From IMG/VR virus record IMGVR_UViG_3300048592_000297, positions 1-62,814 of that record: a stretch of DNA of 62,814 nucleotides, one strand, 5' to 3'. This document shows positions 23,915 to 33,164 of this stretch, piece after piece; positions within the stretch are counted from its first letter, which is position 1; every line of letters starts with the position of its first letter. The notes below the pieces were generated by a model, which worked only from the letters and a program-made list of their open reading frames with translations, ran no database searches and was not told where the DNA came from. This stretch comes from a virus. The translations under genes and the position numbers were made by a program.

Positions 23915-24315
23915 CAGTACGTGCCTCGCTCGCCAGCCCTAGCCACTAAGCGGTTCTCCACGTCCGCAACCCGCAACAGCGCTCGATAGATCTCGGCAGC
24001 TTCTTCTATCTTTGCATTCGCTGCGGCGATACTCAGAATCAGTTGGGCTCGTCGCTGTTCAATGGTTGTCGAGTCGGGCACAACATCGTTGCTGAGGTTC
24101 ACAACAATTCCAGACCGAATCGAGTAGAACAGTGAACTGAGTCGCTTTGCAAGCGTTACCAACCGCTCGGCGAGAACAACAGTCTCTCTCATGTCTGGCT
24201 CTGCGAACGACAGACGCCCCTCGTTGTCCAGCAACGACTGGACCAATGGCGATAGCTGCCCCCATTGCTCTTGCGTCAGTTGGTGCGGCGGGGCGTCGTT
24301 AAGCAGGATTGCCAT
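23914..24315 (-). CDS. Hypothetical helical protein of the fibre region
   Basis: A 133-residue, largely helical protein (AERLVTLAKRLSSLFYSI and IEEAAEIYRALLRVADVENRL). It overlaps the 764-residue fibre-like gene by 17 bases. Possible roles are fibre chaperone or baseplate linker; the sequence does not decide. Confidence 0.65.
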   Translation of the reverse strand: MAILLNDAPPHQLTQEQWGQLSPLVQSLLDNEGRLSFAEPDMRETVVLAERLVTLAKRLSSLFYSIRSGIVVNLSNDVVPDSTTIEQRRAQLILSIAAANAKIEEAAEIYRALLRVADVENRLVARAGERGTY

Positions 24316-26593
24316 AGTTCCCGTCTACAGTCTGTTGCACAGTTTGTGTCGAAGACGCGTCTGTGAGAGTCACCCCAACCAACCGAATCGGGATATAGCT
24401 GACGTGGTGGATTATCACATCCACATCCACGTCGGTGACGTAAACGTACTGATACGTGAACGACGTTCCGCTGCTTTCTATGCCAGCAAGTTCATCAACC
24501 GTCCCGGTTTCGACAATACGGACTTCACTTCCCGCCACAAGACCAGACAACGTATACGTTACGTAGTCGGCAATTGTAACAGAAATAGCAAACCCAGAAA
24601 TAGCAGAAATCGTAGCGTTGCTGGAGCCTGACATAACAGCGGTCAGTGTGGCGTCCTCGGCGGCATAAAAATGAATGTCTGTTGTGTTGCCGCTCCACAA
24701 CACATCAGAAAATGTCAGAGTGATGTCCGCCGGGGAAGTGCCCGTATACTCAATACGGATAGCCACACTATTATCTACAAACGAACAGCCTTCTACCCCA
24801 CCCACCAGCGCCTGTAGCGCCGCTTCGCTATCGCCCGTGAGCGTAATAGCTTGTGTTCCTAAAGACGCCTCAAATGTTATGCCAGAAACATTGGCATCGT
24901 TATGTACCACTTCATCACACCCAAGAATAAGTAAGCCTGAGTATGCGCCGACTCCAATATCTCTCAACGTAACTGTCGCGTTCTTAAATATCGCAGCGTC
25001 ATGTGTCCACACACACGCATCAGAGCACAATGCATCATAGGTGATGTATCCTTTGGTGCGAAAGTCCACAGCCGTTTTTGACAGGTTAATAGTTTCCCCT
25101 GAAATACCGAGCACCTTCAGCCCTAACGCTCCCTCGCCGCCGTGGAACGCCAGACGTCGCACCGTAACATCAGAAGACAACCCGAACTGCACAGACTGTC
25201 CTAAACTATTCCAGTACAGATCGCCGTCACCCGCTCCTATTTTTAGAGGGTGCAGCGAAAAAAGCTGCGACGATGACAACCCATCGTTGTTGAATGTAGT
25301 CAACATCCCTGAACCACGAGCAATGCTGTGGAACGTACCAAAATTACATGGGTTCGTCTCGCTGCCTGCCGAACATACCAAATCGCTCAGAACAAAACAA
25401 GCACCCCAATACGAGGCAACACTGTTTCCGCCTACGTTTCCACGGTGTGCCATTACAAACACACCATCTATCGCTGCTGTGTTAATAGTTCCAATGTTGT
25501 CCATGTCGAAACTGGTATTATTAACCTCAAACACCAACGGAGCATTCGTGCCTAATGACGGCGGAGTAGAATCGACTCCTCCACCAAGCCAAAATCTGTA
25601 GCCGGGCGTTCCCGCGCCATCCGACCTGAGCCCAATAGAAAACGGTATCTGGTCAGTAATTTGTGACACTTCATCGTTTTTATATGACCACGCCAATAAG
25701 GTGCCTGCAGCAGACAAGTCCGTCGAAGACAACGGATAGACGGCACAATCCACTCTAGTCACGCCACCTGTCTGAATATACCCCCCACCAAGAATACGAC
25801 TAGCGAGATAGCCTATACCCTGCGGGGATGATGTTGGTGTTGTAAAGTTGAATGTTTCCGCTGTAGTGTAGGCCCCATTAGTGAGCGCGGTCACTGTAGC
25901 GGTCGGGTTAGCCCAAGTAACTTTTCCGCCCGTCATGGCGGCTAAACAAGAACCAGCGCCCTTACCACTCTGCGACGCCACCGGAGCGGCAGACGATTTG
26001 ATTGCTACTGTCCATAGCTGCCCGCCTGCTCCAGTGCCCCCAGCCACCCATGCATAAGGGCGGTAAACAGCTCCTGCAGTTTTCTGATAACCAAAACTGA
26101 CCATTACACCAGCTACTGAGCCGTCCCAAGATCCATTTAGCCCAATAGCGCCGACGACAGGGGACGCTGCTATCTCATCAAAAAAAGAGATATAGAGAAT
26201 CAGGCAGTCGTCTTCTGTGGTTGTTAGTGCCGGGAATTGTGTGTTTAGTTCCGAGGCTACATACGTCGCGCTAGCAGACCCGTTAGTGATTGCTGACGCA
26301 GGAACATCCTTTATCACTATACCAACACACGCCAAACTATCGCTTCTGACAGAAGTTGGAACCGCAAACGCCTCATTGGTTCCAGCAGATATTTTCCAAG
26401 ACAAGAAACTAGATAAGCCGTTAGAAGAACTGTCCCAGACTTCGGTATACCCTGCAGTAGTCCAGTTGTTTGCTCCGCCTTGGTCGCATGATCCTAGCAG
26501 AATCAAGGCATCGCCACTTACATTAGGCACAGTAGGTAGAGTAATTGTGGTTCCGGTTGTGTTATCCGCAACCGACCCTGAAATATAAGCCAC
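24299..26593 (-). CDS. Large fibre- or spike-like tail protein
   Basis: A 764-residue protein with low charge and abundant Thr, Ser, Gly and Val, typical of trimeric beta-structured tail fibres or spikes. The N-terminus (VADNTTGTTITLPTVPNVSGDALILLG) resembles structural domains rich in beta sandwich. The middle has helix-like turns of a beta-solenoid type (ETINLSKTAVDFRTKGYITYDAL). It begins with GTG. It may contact the host surface. No enzymatic motif is recognised. Confidence 0.7.
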   Translation of the reverse strand: MAYISGSVADNTTGTTITLPTVPNVSGDALILLGSCDQGGANNWTTAGYTEVWDSSSNGLSSFLSWKISAGTNEAFAVPTSVRSDSLACVGIVIKDVPASAITNGSASATYVASELNTQFPALTTTEDDCLILYISFFDEIAASPVVGAIGLNGSWDGSVAGVMVSFGYQKTAGAVYRPYAWVAGGTGAGGQLWTVAIKSSAAPVASQSGKGAGSCLAAMTGGKVTWANPTATVTALTNGAYTTAETFNFTTPTSSPQGIGYLASRILGGGYIQTGGVTRVDCAVYPLSSTDLSAAGTLLAWSYKNDEVSQITDQIPFSIGLRSDGAGTPGYRFWLGGGVDSTPPSLGTNAPLVFEVNNTSFDMDNIGTINTAAIDGVFVMAHRGNVGGNSVASYWGACFVLSDLVCSAGSETNPCNFGTFHSIARGSGMLTTFNNDGLSSSQLFSLHPLKIGAGDGDLYWNSLGQSVQFGLSSDVTVRRLAFHGGEGALGLKVLGISGETINLSKTAVDFRTKGYITYDALCSDACVWTHDAAIFKNATVTLRDIGVGAYSGLLILGCDEVVHNDANVSGITFEASLGTQAITLTGDSEAALQALVGGVEGCSFVDNSVAIRIEYTGTSPADITLTFSDVLWSGNTTDIHFYAAEDATLTAVMSGSSNATISAISGFAISVTIADYVTYTLSGLVAGSEVRIVETGTVDELAGIESSGTSFTYQYVYVTDVDVDVIIHHVSYIPIRLVGVTLTDASSTQTVQQTVDGNYGNPA

Positions 26594-26613
26594 AGCAGTA
26601 GTCCCTAGTGTGG

Positions 26614-28767
26614 TTATGGGTTGGTGTAGTTGCGCTCTAGCGTCGCTTGTAGCTGGAAGTTCAGCCCAGTCGCTCTGGTGATTACGCCAGTTGTTTGCAC
26701 GTATTGAGCTAAGCTAAGCCCGATAGCACGGATCGTGATTGCCGCATCTTCTCCTGCAGTTCTCCCGCCTTGCGTGTTGCCGTCATAGTCAAAGTCAAAC
26801 GTCACTGACGCTACGTCTGCGTCACCGGCAATCGGAGTTCCAGAGCTGTCGTTAACCACGATACCGTCCGGGCTGTCGATTGGGTTCAGATCGACGTTGA
26901 CGCTGGCCGCGCTTGCATTGGCGACGGTTTTGCCGTCCACCTTTGTTGCATCGGCTTGAGTTGCAGAAGGAGACGCATCTGTGATCTTCCAAATACCGTT
27001 GTTATTCGAGTTCGCGAATCCACTCAAGCGCACATAGTCATTCTGCGCCAAGGACGGCAGGTTACCGCCTGCACTGTCTATACTTGCCGTACTCCCGGAC
27101 GCTCCAGAGAGCGCCAGATCCGTTACCGCAACTCGTTCAGTGTAGGTGAAAAACATCTTGTACTCTGCCGGACCGGGGTCGTCGATCAGGCTGGTGTTGA
27201 ACGAGATTGTGCCCGCCGACACAAACGGATAAACGCGCGACGTGCCAGTGTTATCATAGAAAAGCAAGTTGTTGATGTCGTTGATGTCGAACCCGACGAT
27301 CAAGACACCGCTGCCGCCGCCCATAGGGTTGACAGGAAACGACGTGCCGCCGTCCGCCGACCCGACTTCAAGAATCTCGCCCGCAAACCTCAGCATCGAA
27401 TCCGCCATACGGCCCACAACAACCCCAACAGATTCGTTGATGTCGGTAGTTTGGCGAAGGAGGTACGACACTTTCTCGTACACTTCTTCTTTCGTTGCCG
27501 TAACAGGCGATGCCGGAAACATAGAGAAGCTAATACTCGACGCCGTGGCCGACAGCGTCGTGGTGAGTGTGATTTCCAACGTACCGGCATTGTTAACCGG
27601 GGTGCCAGAAATTGTGTACGTACCCTGATCGGCCCCTTCGTAAATCTCGACCGTGCCGCCGGCATAGTCCGCAAGAGCTTCGCCAGTGCCCAGCGAGAGA
27701 TTTGCTGACGTTAGCAACGCGCTGGAGGCCGTCGTTGCTCCGTTCTCGCGAGTATAGGAGCCGACATCAATCACTATCCCGAAGTCGCGTTTCGTCGTGG
27801 AATCTACTTCCTTGTTCAGCGCTGCTGAAAGAAACCTGACACGAATCTCGGTATACGGCAAATCCGCGCCAATACTCGCATCACTTGCCGCGATCTTAAC
27901 GTCCATTGCATTGGACAGCGGGAACGCAACTACATAGTTGCTAAGCGCTGACTTGTCGGTGTTCGACAGATCGGCTTGAGCAAATCGCTTGCCAAACGGG
28001 TCTGCGTCACGAACCCGCAGATTGATGGTGACGGCGTTGCGGTTGTCTACGCACAACATCGCGCTCGAATCCGCCCCCGTGCCGAACGGAGTACCACTAA
28101 CCGTAAGCTCCAGCGCCGCGACAGCCGTGAGTTCGAACGTGCCGTCGTTCTGGGAATCTGTTGCATCGGTTATGGTAACTTGCCCGCCGACCACATACCC
28201 GTCGGCAATGAAACTGCCAGACGCCCGTGTTATGGTGCTGGAAGTCGCAAAGTTACAGGATGCCGGGTTACCCACCCGCAGATACACCGAAACTGCTTCA
28301 TTGACAGGTCCAGCAAAATCAAAGTCAACAGAGTTGTTGACGGTCTTATCGGTCCCGAACGCGTAGTAAGCGTTATCGTTCACCGAATCCTCAAACGTGC
28401 CGAGAGTCAAAACACAAGTGTGCACTTCTTGAAGGACTCCGGCATCGTCGTACTCGCTCCACCCGCCGTTACGAATCAGCTTGCGAGATGGTGTGCCCGC
28501 AAATCGCCAGCCATTGTAGTTGCCTGACGGGTCTTGACCCACAACATACTTGCCTGCGTCGTTGTCGATTGCAGTGACCGGGAATGGGTGCAGTCCAATC
28601 GAAGCGTTGTCCTTCCAAAGGATCTTGAAGAACGAGTACAGCGCAGCCATCGTAACGCCGTCGTTTGACAGGTTGCCCGCCACCGCCAGCTCGATAGTTC
28701 TCAAGTCGGTATCGAGAATAACCTCAGTGCTCAGGTTCAGGTCATCGGGGTCGGTGATAATCGCCAT
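26614..28767 (-). CDS. Large tail/baseplate structural protein
   Basis: A 717-residue protein beginning MAIITDPDDLNLSTEVILD. Phrases such as FFKILWKDNASIGLHPFPVTAID and GWRFAGTPSRKLIRNGGW are typical of phage fibre-base proteins. Short beta repeats with SNNNGIWKITDASPSATQ and FIADGYVVGGQVTITDATDSQNDG resemble each other and suggest repeated modules. The ATG at 28767 is favoured over a TTG at 28773 because GAGGA lies seven bases before it. The gene probably forms the shaft that carries the 764-residue protein. Confidence 0.7.
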   Translation of the reverse strand: MAIITDPDDLNLSTEVILDTDLRTIELAVAGNLSNDGVTMAALYSFFKILWKDNASIGLHPFPVTAIDNDAGKYVVGQDPSGNYNGWRFAGTPSRKLIRNGGWSEYDDAGVLQEVHTCVLTLGTFEDSVNDNAYYAFGTDKTVNNSVDFDFAGPVNEAVSVYLRVGNPASCNFATSSTITRASGSFIADGYVVGGQVTITDATDSQNDGTFELTAVAALELTVSGTPFGTGADSSAMLCVDNRNAVTINLRVRDADPFGKRFAQADLSNTDKSALSNYVVAFPLSNAMDVKIAASDASIGADLPYTEIRVRFLSAALNKEVDSTTKRDFGIVIDVGSYTRENGATTASSALLTSANLSLGTGEALADYAGGTVEIYEGADQGTYTISGTPVNNAGTLEITLTTTLSATASSISFSMFPASPVTATKEEVYEKVSYLLRQTTDINESVGVVVGRMADSMLRFAGEILEVGSADGGTSFPVNPMGGGSGVLIVGFDINDINNLLFYDNTGTSRVYPFVSAGTISFNTSLIDDPGPAEYKMFFTYTERVAVTDLALSGASGSTASIDSAGGNLPSLAQNDYVRLSGFANSNNNGIWKITDASPSATQADATKVDGKTVANASAASVNVDLNPIDSPDGIVVNDSSGTPIAGDADVASVTFDFDYDGNTQGGRTAGEDAAITIRAIGLSLAQYVQTTGVITRATGLNFQLQATLERNYTNP

Positions 28768-28782
28768 CGTCAATTCCTCGCG

Positions 28783-29187
28783 CTAAACAGCGGCTACAGT
28801 AACGGCAGTTATCCTGCCTTCGCCATCGAACTCAAACTCTCTGCGGTACAGCTCGCCTTCAATCGCTTGAAGCACACCTTCCCCGTCGTATTCGAACGTC
28901 AGGGTGTTGGCCCCGACTTCCACTTCAGAAATCAGCCCATCCACGCTATATGCTATAGCCACGTCACTCGGCGCAACCTCTGTAGGCGGTGGAGCATAAA
29001 CCTCCCCTATCGACACCTGATATGCTTCGTGCAGCTCTTGCAGAACTACTACGCGCTCTATACCGCCGATGTAGGTACCAAACTCAGTTTCGGATAGTGT
29101 AATCGCTACTGAATCTCGAACCGTAGCAATCTTCGCCGATTCAGGCTCCGTGATTACAACTATCTGGTCTTCGCTTATCTCAGCCAT
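28783..29187 (-). CDS. Small virion-region protein with RHS-like strands
   Basis: A 134-residue acidic protein starting MAEISEDQIVVITEPESAKI. The second half has repeated beta-strand phrases (LTFEYDGEGVLQAIEG and REFEFDGEGRITAV) similar to the YD-type strands of RHS proteins. Its start just after the upstream stop avoids an overlap, which supports 29187. The function is unknown. Confidence 0.65.
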   Translation of the reverse strand: MAEISEDQIVVITEPESAKIATVRDSVAITLSETEFGTYIGGIERVVVLQELHEAYQVSIGEVYAPPPTEVAPSDVAIAYSVDGLISEVEVGANTLTFEYDGEGVLQAIEGELYRREFEFDGEGRITAVTVAAV

Positions 29188-29197
29188 TAGCTTCCGC

Positions 29198-29533
29198 CTA
29201 GACTGTGTCTTCTGCCGGCTGCACCGGCTCTTGCAAGAGAGCCCGAATGAGATCGTGCAGCGCAACGGTGACGACCTTGTATGGGCCTTTGCGCAGACGA
29301 CGCGCCACCTCCTCGAACTCCGAATCGAGGATGCTCACCGTAGTTCCTGCCGGGGAATCTTGGATAGTCCGCAACTTACGAATCAGTGGGACAACAGTCG
29401 CAATCTCCAAGTAGTCGGCCCCGACGCTGGGGTTAGACGGATAGCGAAGTAAGTCAAGAATCAGGCCGATGGAGTTCGTGCCGGTTGCAGCTCCGTCGTC
29501 GTCCAGCAATTCGATCACCGCAATACTGCGCAT
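29198..29533 (-). CDS. Hypothetical protein of the fibre region
   Basis: A 111-residue protein of mixed alpha/beta character (MRSIAVIELLDDDGAATGTNSIGLILDLLRY). SD GAGGTG precedes the ATG by six bases. No family is recognised. Confidence 0.65.
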   Translation of the reverse strand: MRSIAVIELLDDDGAATGTNSIGLILDLLRYPSNPSVGADYLEIATVVPLIRKLRTIQDSPAGTTVSILDSEFEEVARRLRKGPYKVVTVALHDLIRALLQEPVQPAEDTV

Positions 29534-29536
29534 AAC

Positions 29537-29746
29537 TTACACCTCATCGTGTTCAGTAGAAAGGGCTTCGTCTAGTTCGGCAATCAGCGCATCCCTGATC
29601 GCAGTACTTTCCGCGAACAGTGCGGCTTCTTGTTCCTGCTGTGCAACCAGCGTTGCACGCTGCGCGCGTAACTCATCGTATGGCACCTGCTCCTCTACAG
29701 TTCTCGTAATCGCCACAAGACCATCTTCGACTTTACGCACGTGCAC
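29537..29746 (-). CDS. Small coiled-coil protein of the fibre region
   Basis: A 69-residue protein starting at GTG behind GGAG. Residues ~20-65 are a continuous charged helix (YDELRAQRATLVAQQEQEAAL). Such short coiled coils often act as fibre chaperones or trimerisation elements; that is inference. Confidence 0.6.
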   Translation of the reverse strand: MHVRKVEDGLVAITRTVEEQVPYDELRAQRATLVAQQEQEAALFAESTAIRDALIAELDEALSTEHDEV

Positions 29747-29767
29747 AGTCTACTCCTTCAGCAACTG

Positions 29768-31348
29768 CTAGGCATTGCCCATTATAGACCAAGTCTCGTA
29801 GTAAGCGATAGCCCGAACAACGCCGCCAGTAAACGTGCCAGAATTAGGGGTAATCACAATCGTCGCCACAGACCCTGCCACAATAGCCGAAGCGTAATTC
29901 GGGTCTACCATCGCCAAGGCTTTCGTGTTGACAGATAGCGACTGTCCGGTAACCAGCGACTGCGACAGCCCGCCCGCGAACGACGCCGACCACGACGTAG
30001 CTGCCCCAGATGTAATCGTCGTGTCAACCCTTAGCTGCACACCAAGCGCCCTTGCCCCTACAGGAATGTTAACCGCAATCGTCGCGGACGCTCCAGACAT
30101 CGTTCCGGTAGTGGCCTCAGCAAAGGTTCTGACATAACCTCCTAGCGAATCCTCCACTGCAGAACCTACCCTAAACGCTCCAGCAACATCAAACAATGCC
30201 GTAGGCAGCGCCCCAACCCCGACATTGCCGCTATTGTCTATGAACAATCGAGGAAGCGGGCTAGAGTGCCCGGTTTCAAACACAAGTCCAGTAACAGACG
30301 CACCAAGAGAGTATGCGCGAATGCGGGCAAGTGCGACATTAGTGCTTTGGTTTTCAAACAAAATCGCAGGACCGCTACCGATAGTTGATGCAGAAATAGG
30401 CCCGCCGACTATGACTACGTTAGTCCCATTGCCGTCTGCGACTCCGGCCCCGGTTATATGCAGTCGTGCTAACGGGGATGTAGTGCCGACACCGACATCC
30501 CCATCGTTGTCGATCAGTATTCGCGGAACCGGGCTAGAGTGCCCAGTCTCAAGCGTTAACCCAGAGATCGACGCACCCATTGCATAGGCACGTATCCGTG
30601 CCATCTTGACGTTAGTGCTCTGGTTTACAAACACAATGGCGGGACCGCTGCCTATAACCACAGACGAAATAGGAGCCCCAAGCACCAGCATATCGGTGCC
30701 GGTAGAAACTGCGGTTCCGGTTTCTGTGAAGTGCGCACGAGCTATTGGGGATGAAGTTCCTATCCCTAACTTGCCAACACCTGTGAGTGCAGCTAGGAAC
30801 GTCGCTCCAGAATTACCGCCACGATTCGCATACGCTTTGGCACGTATACGAAGACCGCCTTCGCTAGAAAAGTCCAGCGTTACGTTGTTGTCACCGGCCC
30901 AGATGTCTAATGCTCTAGTACCGCTATCGGCGACGAACTGCACAGCTCCGTCGGACGGATGGCGATACACATGGATCGGCGCAAGAGGCACTAAGGTGCC
31001 GTACCCTACATACCCGGCATTGGTAATGACGGCTGCAGTCTTGTCTCCGTCGTTACCTACCACGAACTTATGGGCGATTGACGCTAACGTCCCAGCACCG
31101 GACGTTCCTTTGTACGTAATGGCATCGTCAGACCCAGTTCCGCCCACAACGGTCTGCCCGCCTGCCTTGCCGACCACAAGATCGTTCGACAGAACGCCAT
31201 CGCCACTTAATGTAAGCCCCGCCCCGATGGTGTGAAGCGGACGGTTGACCCACGCTGATTCACGGAACACAACCGTCGCAGTTGGTTCTGCTAACGTCTG
31301 CAAAACCTGCAGCGTTTCCGTGACCAGAACTTGAATAATCTCAGCCAT
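29768..31348 (-). CDS. Tail fibre with two internal ~95-residue repeats
   Basis: A 526-residue fibre-type protein. The middle has two copies of a unit running from GIGTSSPIARAHFTETG to LETGHSSPVPRILIDNDGD, with the next copy starting GVGTTSPLARLHITGAG. G-I-G-T-x-x-P motifs of this kind are typical of trimeric fibre shafts. The C-terminal ~130 residues form a different beta-rich, probably receptor-binding domain. The first residues repeat the MAEI start of neighbouring genes. It lacks a visible peptidase-type intramolecular chaperone. Confidence 0.75.
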   Translation of the reverse strand: MAEIIQVLVTETLQVLQTLAEPTATVVFRESAWVNRPLHTIGAGLTLSGDGVLSNDLVVGKAGGQTVVGGTGSDDAITYKGTSGAGTLASIAHKFVVGNDGDKTAAVITNAGYVGYGTLVPLAPIHVYRHPSDGAVQFVADSGTRALDIWAGDNNVTLDFSSEGGLRIRAKAYANRGGNSGATFLAALTGVGKLGIGTSSPIARAHFTETGTAVSTGTDMLVLGAPISSVVIGSGPAIVFVNQSTNVKMARIRAYAMGASISGLTLETGHSSPVPRILIDNDGDVGVGTTSPLARLHITGAGVADGNGTNVVIVGGPISASTIGSGPAILFENQSTNVALARIRAYSLGASVTGLVFETGHSSPLPRLFIDNSGNVGVGALPTALFDVAGAFRVGSAVEDSLGGYVRTFAEATTGTMSGASATIAVNIPVGARALGVQLRVDTTITSGAATSWSASFAGGLSQSLVTGQSLSVNTKALAMVDPNYASAIVAGSVATIVITPNSGTFTGGVVRAIAYYETWSIMGNA

Positions 31349-31352
31349 GTGG

Positions 31353-32039
31353 CTACGCCGTCGGGAGCCCTTTCGCGGGAACAATGACCTTGACAGTGCC
31401 CTTCTCGATTGTCTTCACAACATCTAAATCAGCATCAGACACATGCGGTAGGCGACGTTCAAACCCGTAGATGTACTTCTCGGCCGTAAGCGCCTGCGTT
31501 TCGCCGCTCGCCAGCGTCAGCGTTACGATACCATCCACCGGCTCATCCGTAGGATCGTCCCCGGCGGTGGTTGACACCTCCAACGCCGCCACAGTTGCGC
31601 CCTCTTCGATGAACGTCATCGTGATAACTAGGTCGGTGATGTTCTCCGGCACGTACTGTGCGACGGTAGAGAACGTAACCGTGTCCCCCGCCTCGAACAC
31701 CTTATTCGCAACCCAGCCGCCTTTCGCCAGTGTGAAGTACGGCGTATTCGTTACAGGGTTGTTGGGGGTTGCGTCTACAGTCTTGTTGCCTTCCCCCACC
31801 GCGCCAGCCGTAGTGCCTTCGATGTTGTATTCCGTCGCGCTAGTAAACGTCAGTGTCCAGTCTTCAGTAACGACGCCGGTCGAGGAGATATCCAGAGGAT
31901 ACGTGATGTGGTCGTAATCGCCAGTAGCTGCGGTCGTGACAGTTATCAGCGGTGGCTCGCCAGTGTAGTCAGGGTTGGGGATCTTGAACTCGAAACGATA
32001 CTGCTTCGTATCGCCACGATAAATGCTGTTGATTGTCAT
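31353..32039 (-). CDS. Tail protein sharing a ~90-residue module with the 333-residue protein
   Basis: A 228-residue protein. From about residue 40 it reads GDYDHITYPLDI...EDWTLTFTSATEYNIEG...TPYFTLAKGGW, ending GDTVTFSTVAQYVPE. The same module occurs in the protein encoded at 38593-39594. The opening MTINSIYRGDTKQYRFEFKI resembles baseplate or neck proteins. A C-terminal Ig-like strand set follows. Confidence 0.7.
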   Translation of the reverse strand: MTINSIYRGDTKQYRFEFKIPNPDYTGEPPLITVTTAATGDYDHITYPLDISSTGVVTEDWTLTFTSATEYNIEGTTAGAVGEGNKTVDATPNNPVTNTPYFTLAKGGWVANKVFEAGDTVTFSTVAQYVPENITDLVITMTFIEEGATVAALEVSTTAGDDPTDEPVDGIVTLTLASGETQALTAEKYIYGFERRLPHVSDADLDVVKTIEKGTVKVIVPAKGLPTA

Positions 32040-32068
32040 ACTTCCTCCAGATCGTCTGTGCCAACCAG

Positions 32069-32296
32069 TTACGTTCTATACACCCTACTCGTCGTCACAG
32101 GTCGCCTACGGCTCAAAATTACGTCGCCTTGAACAGTAACTTCATCTCCGGCCCGAACCGCAAGTATCGATTGCGGTACAGTGCGCATACCGTCGCTAAA
32201 TTGGATGGCGACGGACTGCACAGCCGTTGCGACTACCGTGCCGCGCCTGACGAGCTTCTGTCGCTGCTGTAGGAACGCCGCAATTATGTCTGCCAC
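32069..32296 (-). CDS. Small beta-barrel-like protein
   Basis: A 75-residue basic protein (RRGTVVATAVQSVAIQFSDG then AVRAGDEVTVQGDVILSRRR), possibly a small SH3- or OB-type barrel. It starts with GTG behind GAGG. The function is unknown. Confidence 0.6.
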   Translation of the reverse strand: MADIIAAFLQQRQKLVRRGTVVATAVQSVAIQFSDGMRTVPQSILAVRAGDEVTVQGDVILSRRRPVTTSRVYRT

Positions 32297-32298
32297 AT

Positions 32299-32640
32299 CT
32301 ACCTCGCCAGCACTTCAGAGGGAGTAAAGAACGCTTCTGGCACAGACATATCTACCCGCATCGTCGCAGATGGCGGTGTAGCAATGACGTTGATGTCTAC
32401 GTTATCAACCCGACCGACGTAATCTTCTTCCAGAAACTCGTCATGAACATAAACCATACACCCCGGCTCGATACCGGGCGTAAATGGAATGTTGGCGGTT
32501 CTGGAAACCTTACCAGTCGCCGTTTCATTCAATTCATGTTCGCCACGTGCAAGCGCAGCAGCGAGCGTGCTAAGTAGAGGTTCGACAATGTCGTCCCCTT
32601 GAGCTAGCCCAGCTCCACGAATAACGACTATATCAATCAT
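32299..32640 (-). CDS. Tail-region protein, unknown
   Basis: A 113-residue protein starting MIDIVVIRGAGLAQGDDIV. The phrase GEHELNETATGKVSRTANIPF and GCMVYVHDEF suggests a beta-rich tail accessory, like small hub-associated proteins. The start at 32640 overlaps the previous gene by eight bases. Confidence 0.65.
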   Translation of the reverse strand: MIDIVVIRGAGLAQGDDIVEPLLSTLAAALARGEHELNETATGKVSRTANIPFTPGIEPGCMVYVHDEFLEEDYVGRVDNVDINVIATPPSATMRVDMSVPEAFFTPSEVLAR

Positions 32641-33163
32641 TGGCGACCCCCGTAAACACGACCACAATCTCGTAAGCGGACGTATTCGCGATTAAAGTGT
32701 TAGTGAGTTTGTACACATCCGCTTCGGTGGAATACGACACTTTCGCAACTGCTGCATACGGTTTCAACGGCTCCGACGAGAGCCGAAACGTCAGCTCGTC
32801 CGAGTCCAACGTGAGGTTGCCTGCGTTGTTGCCGAGCCACGTCACTTGGTAGCTCGACTTGACGGGCTTGCTTACAGAGGCTTCTCGCTCGTTCGGAAAA
32901 ATCAGCGTCTCCTCTACCGAGATCGTTTGCGGGCTATCGCCCGCCTGCCGGGTGATAGTCCCCTTACTGGCGATTACACTATCGATGGTGATGTTGTCGG
33001 ACTTGTAGAGAAGAAGATACACATCGTCGCCGGGTCGAAAGCTGGTCCGCCCGCTATTGAACCCTGCCGATCTGCCGTCAACTTCCGCGATCAGGGATTC
33101 AGCCCCAGAATCGACATTGAAGCCGATGGTCAGCGTTTGCGTTATTACTCTCGGGTCAGCCAT
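32633..33163 (-). CDS. Tail-region protein, unknown
   Basis: A 176-residue protein, beta-rich, starting MADPRVITQTLTIGFNVDSG. It contains RPGDDVYLLLYKSDN. It lies one base after the stop of the hub-like protein gene. No enzymatic motif is seen. Confidence 0.65.
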   Translation of the reverse strand: MADPRVITQTLTIGFNVDSGAESLIAEVDGRSAGFNSGRTSFRPGDDVYLLLYKSDNITIDSVIASKGTITRQAGDSPQTISVEETLIFPNEREASVSKPVKSSYQVTWLGNNAGNLTLDSDELTFRLSSEPLKPYAAVAKVSYSTEADVYKLTNTLIANTSAYEIVVVFTGVAND

Positions 33164-33164
33164 A

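Noticed and set aside
24675-28527. Several long plus-strand ORFs opposite the tail genes
   Set aside because: Antisense to large, Thr/Ser-rich fibre proteins with proper SD sequences. No recognisable domains and no initiation signals.
29219-29240. Hairpin GGCTCT/AGAGCC
   Set aside because: Lies inside a coding region, is short, and has no T tract.
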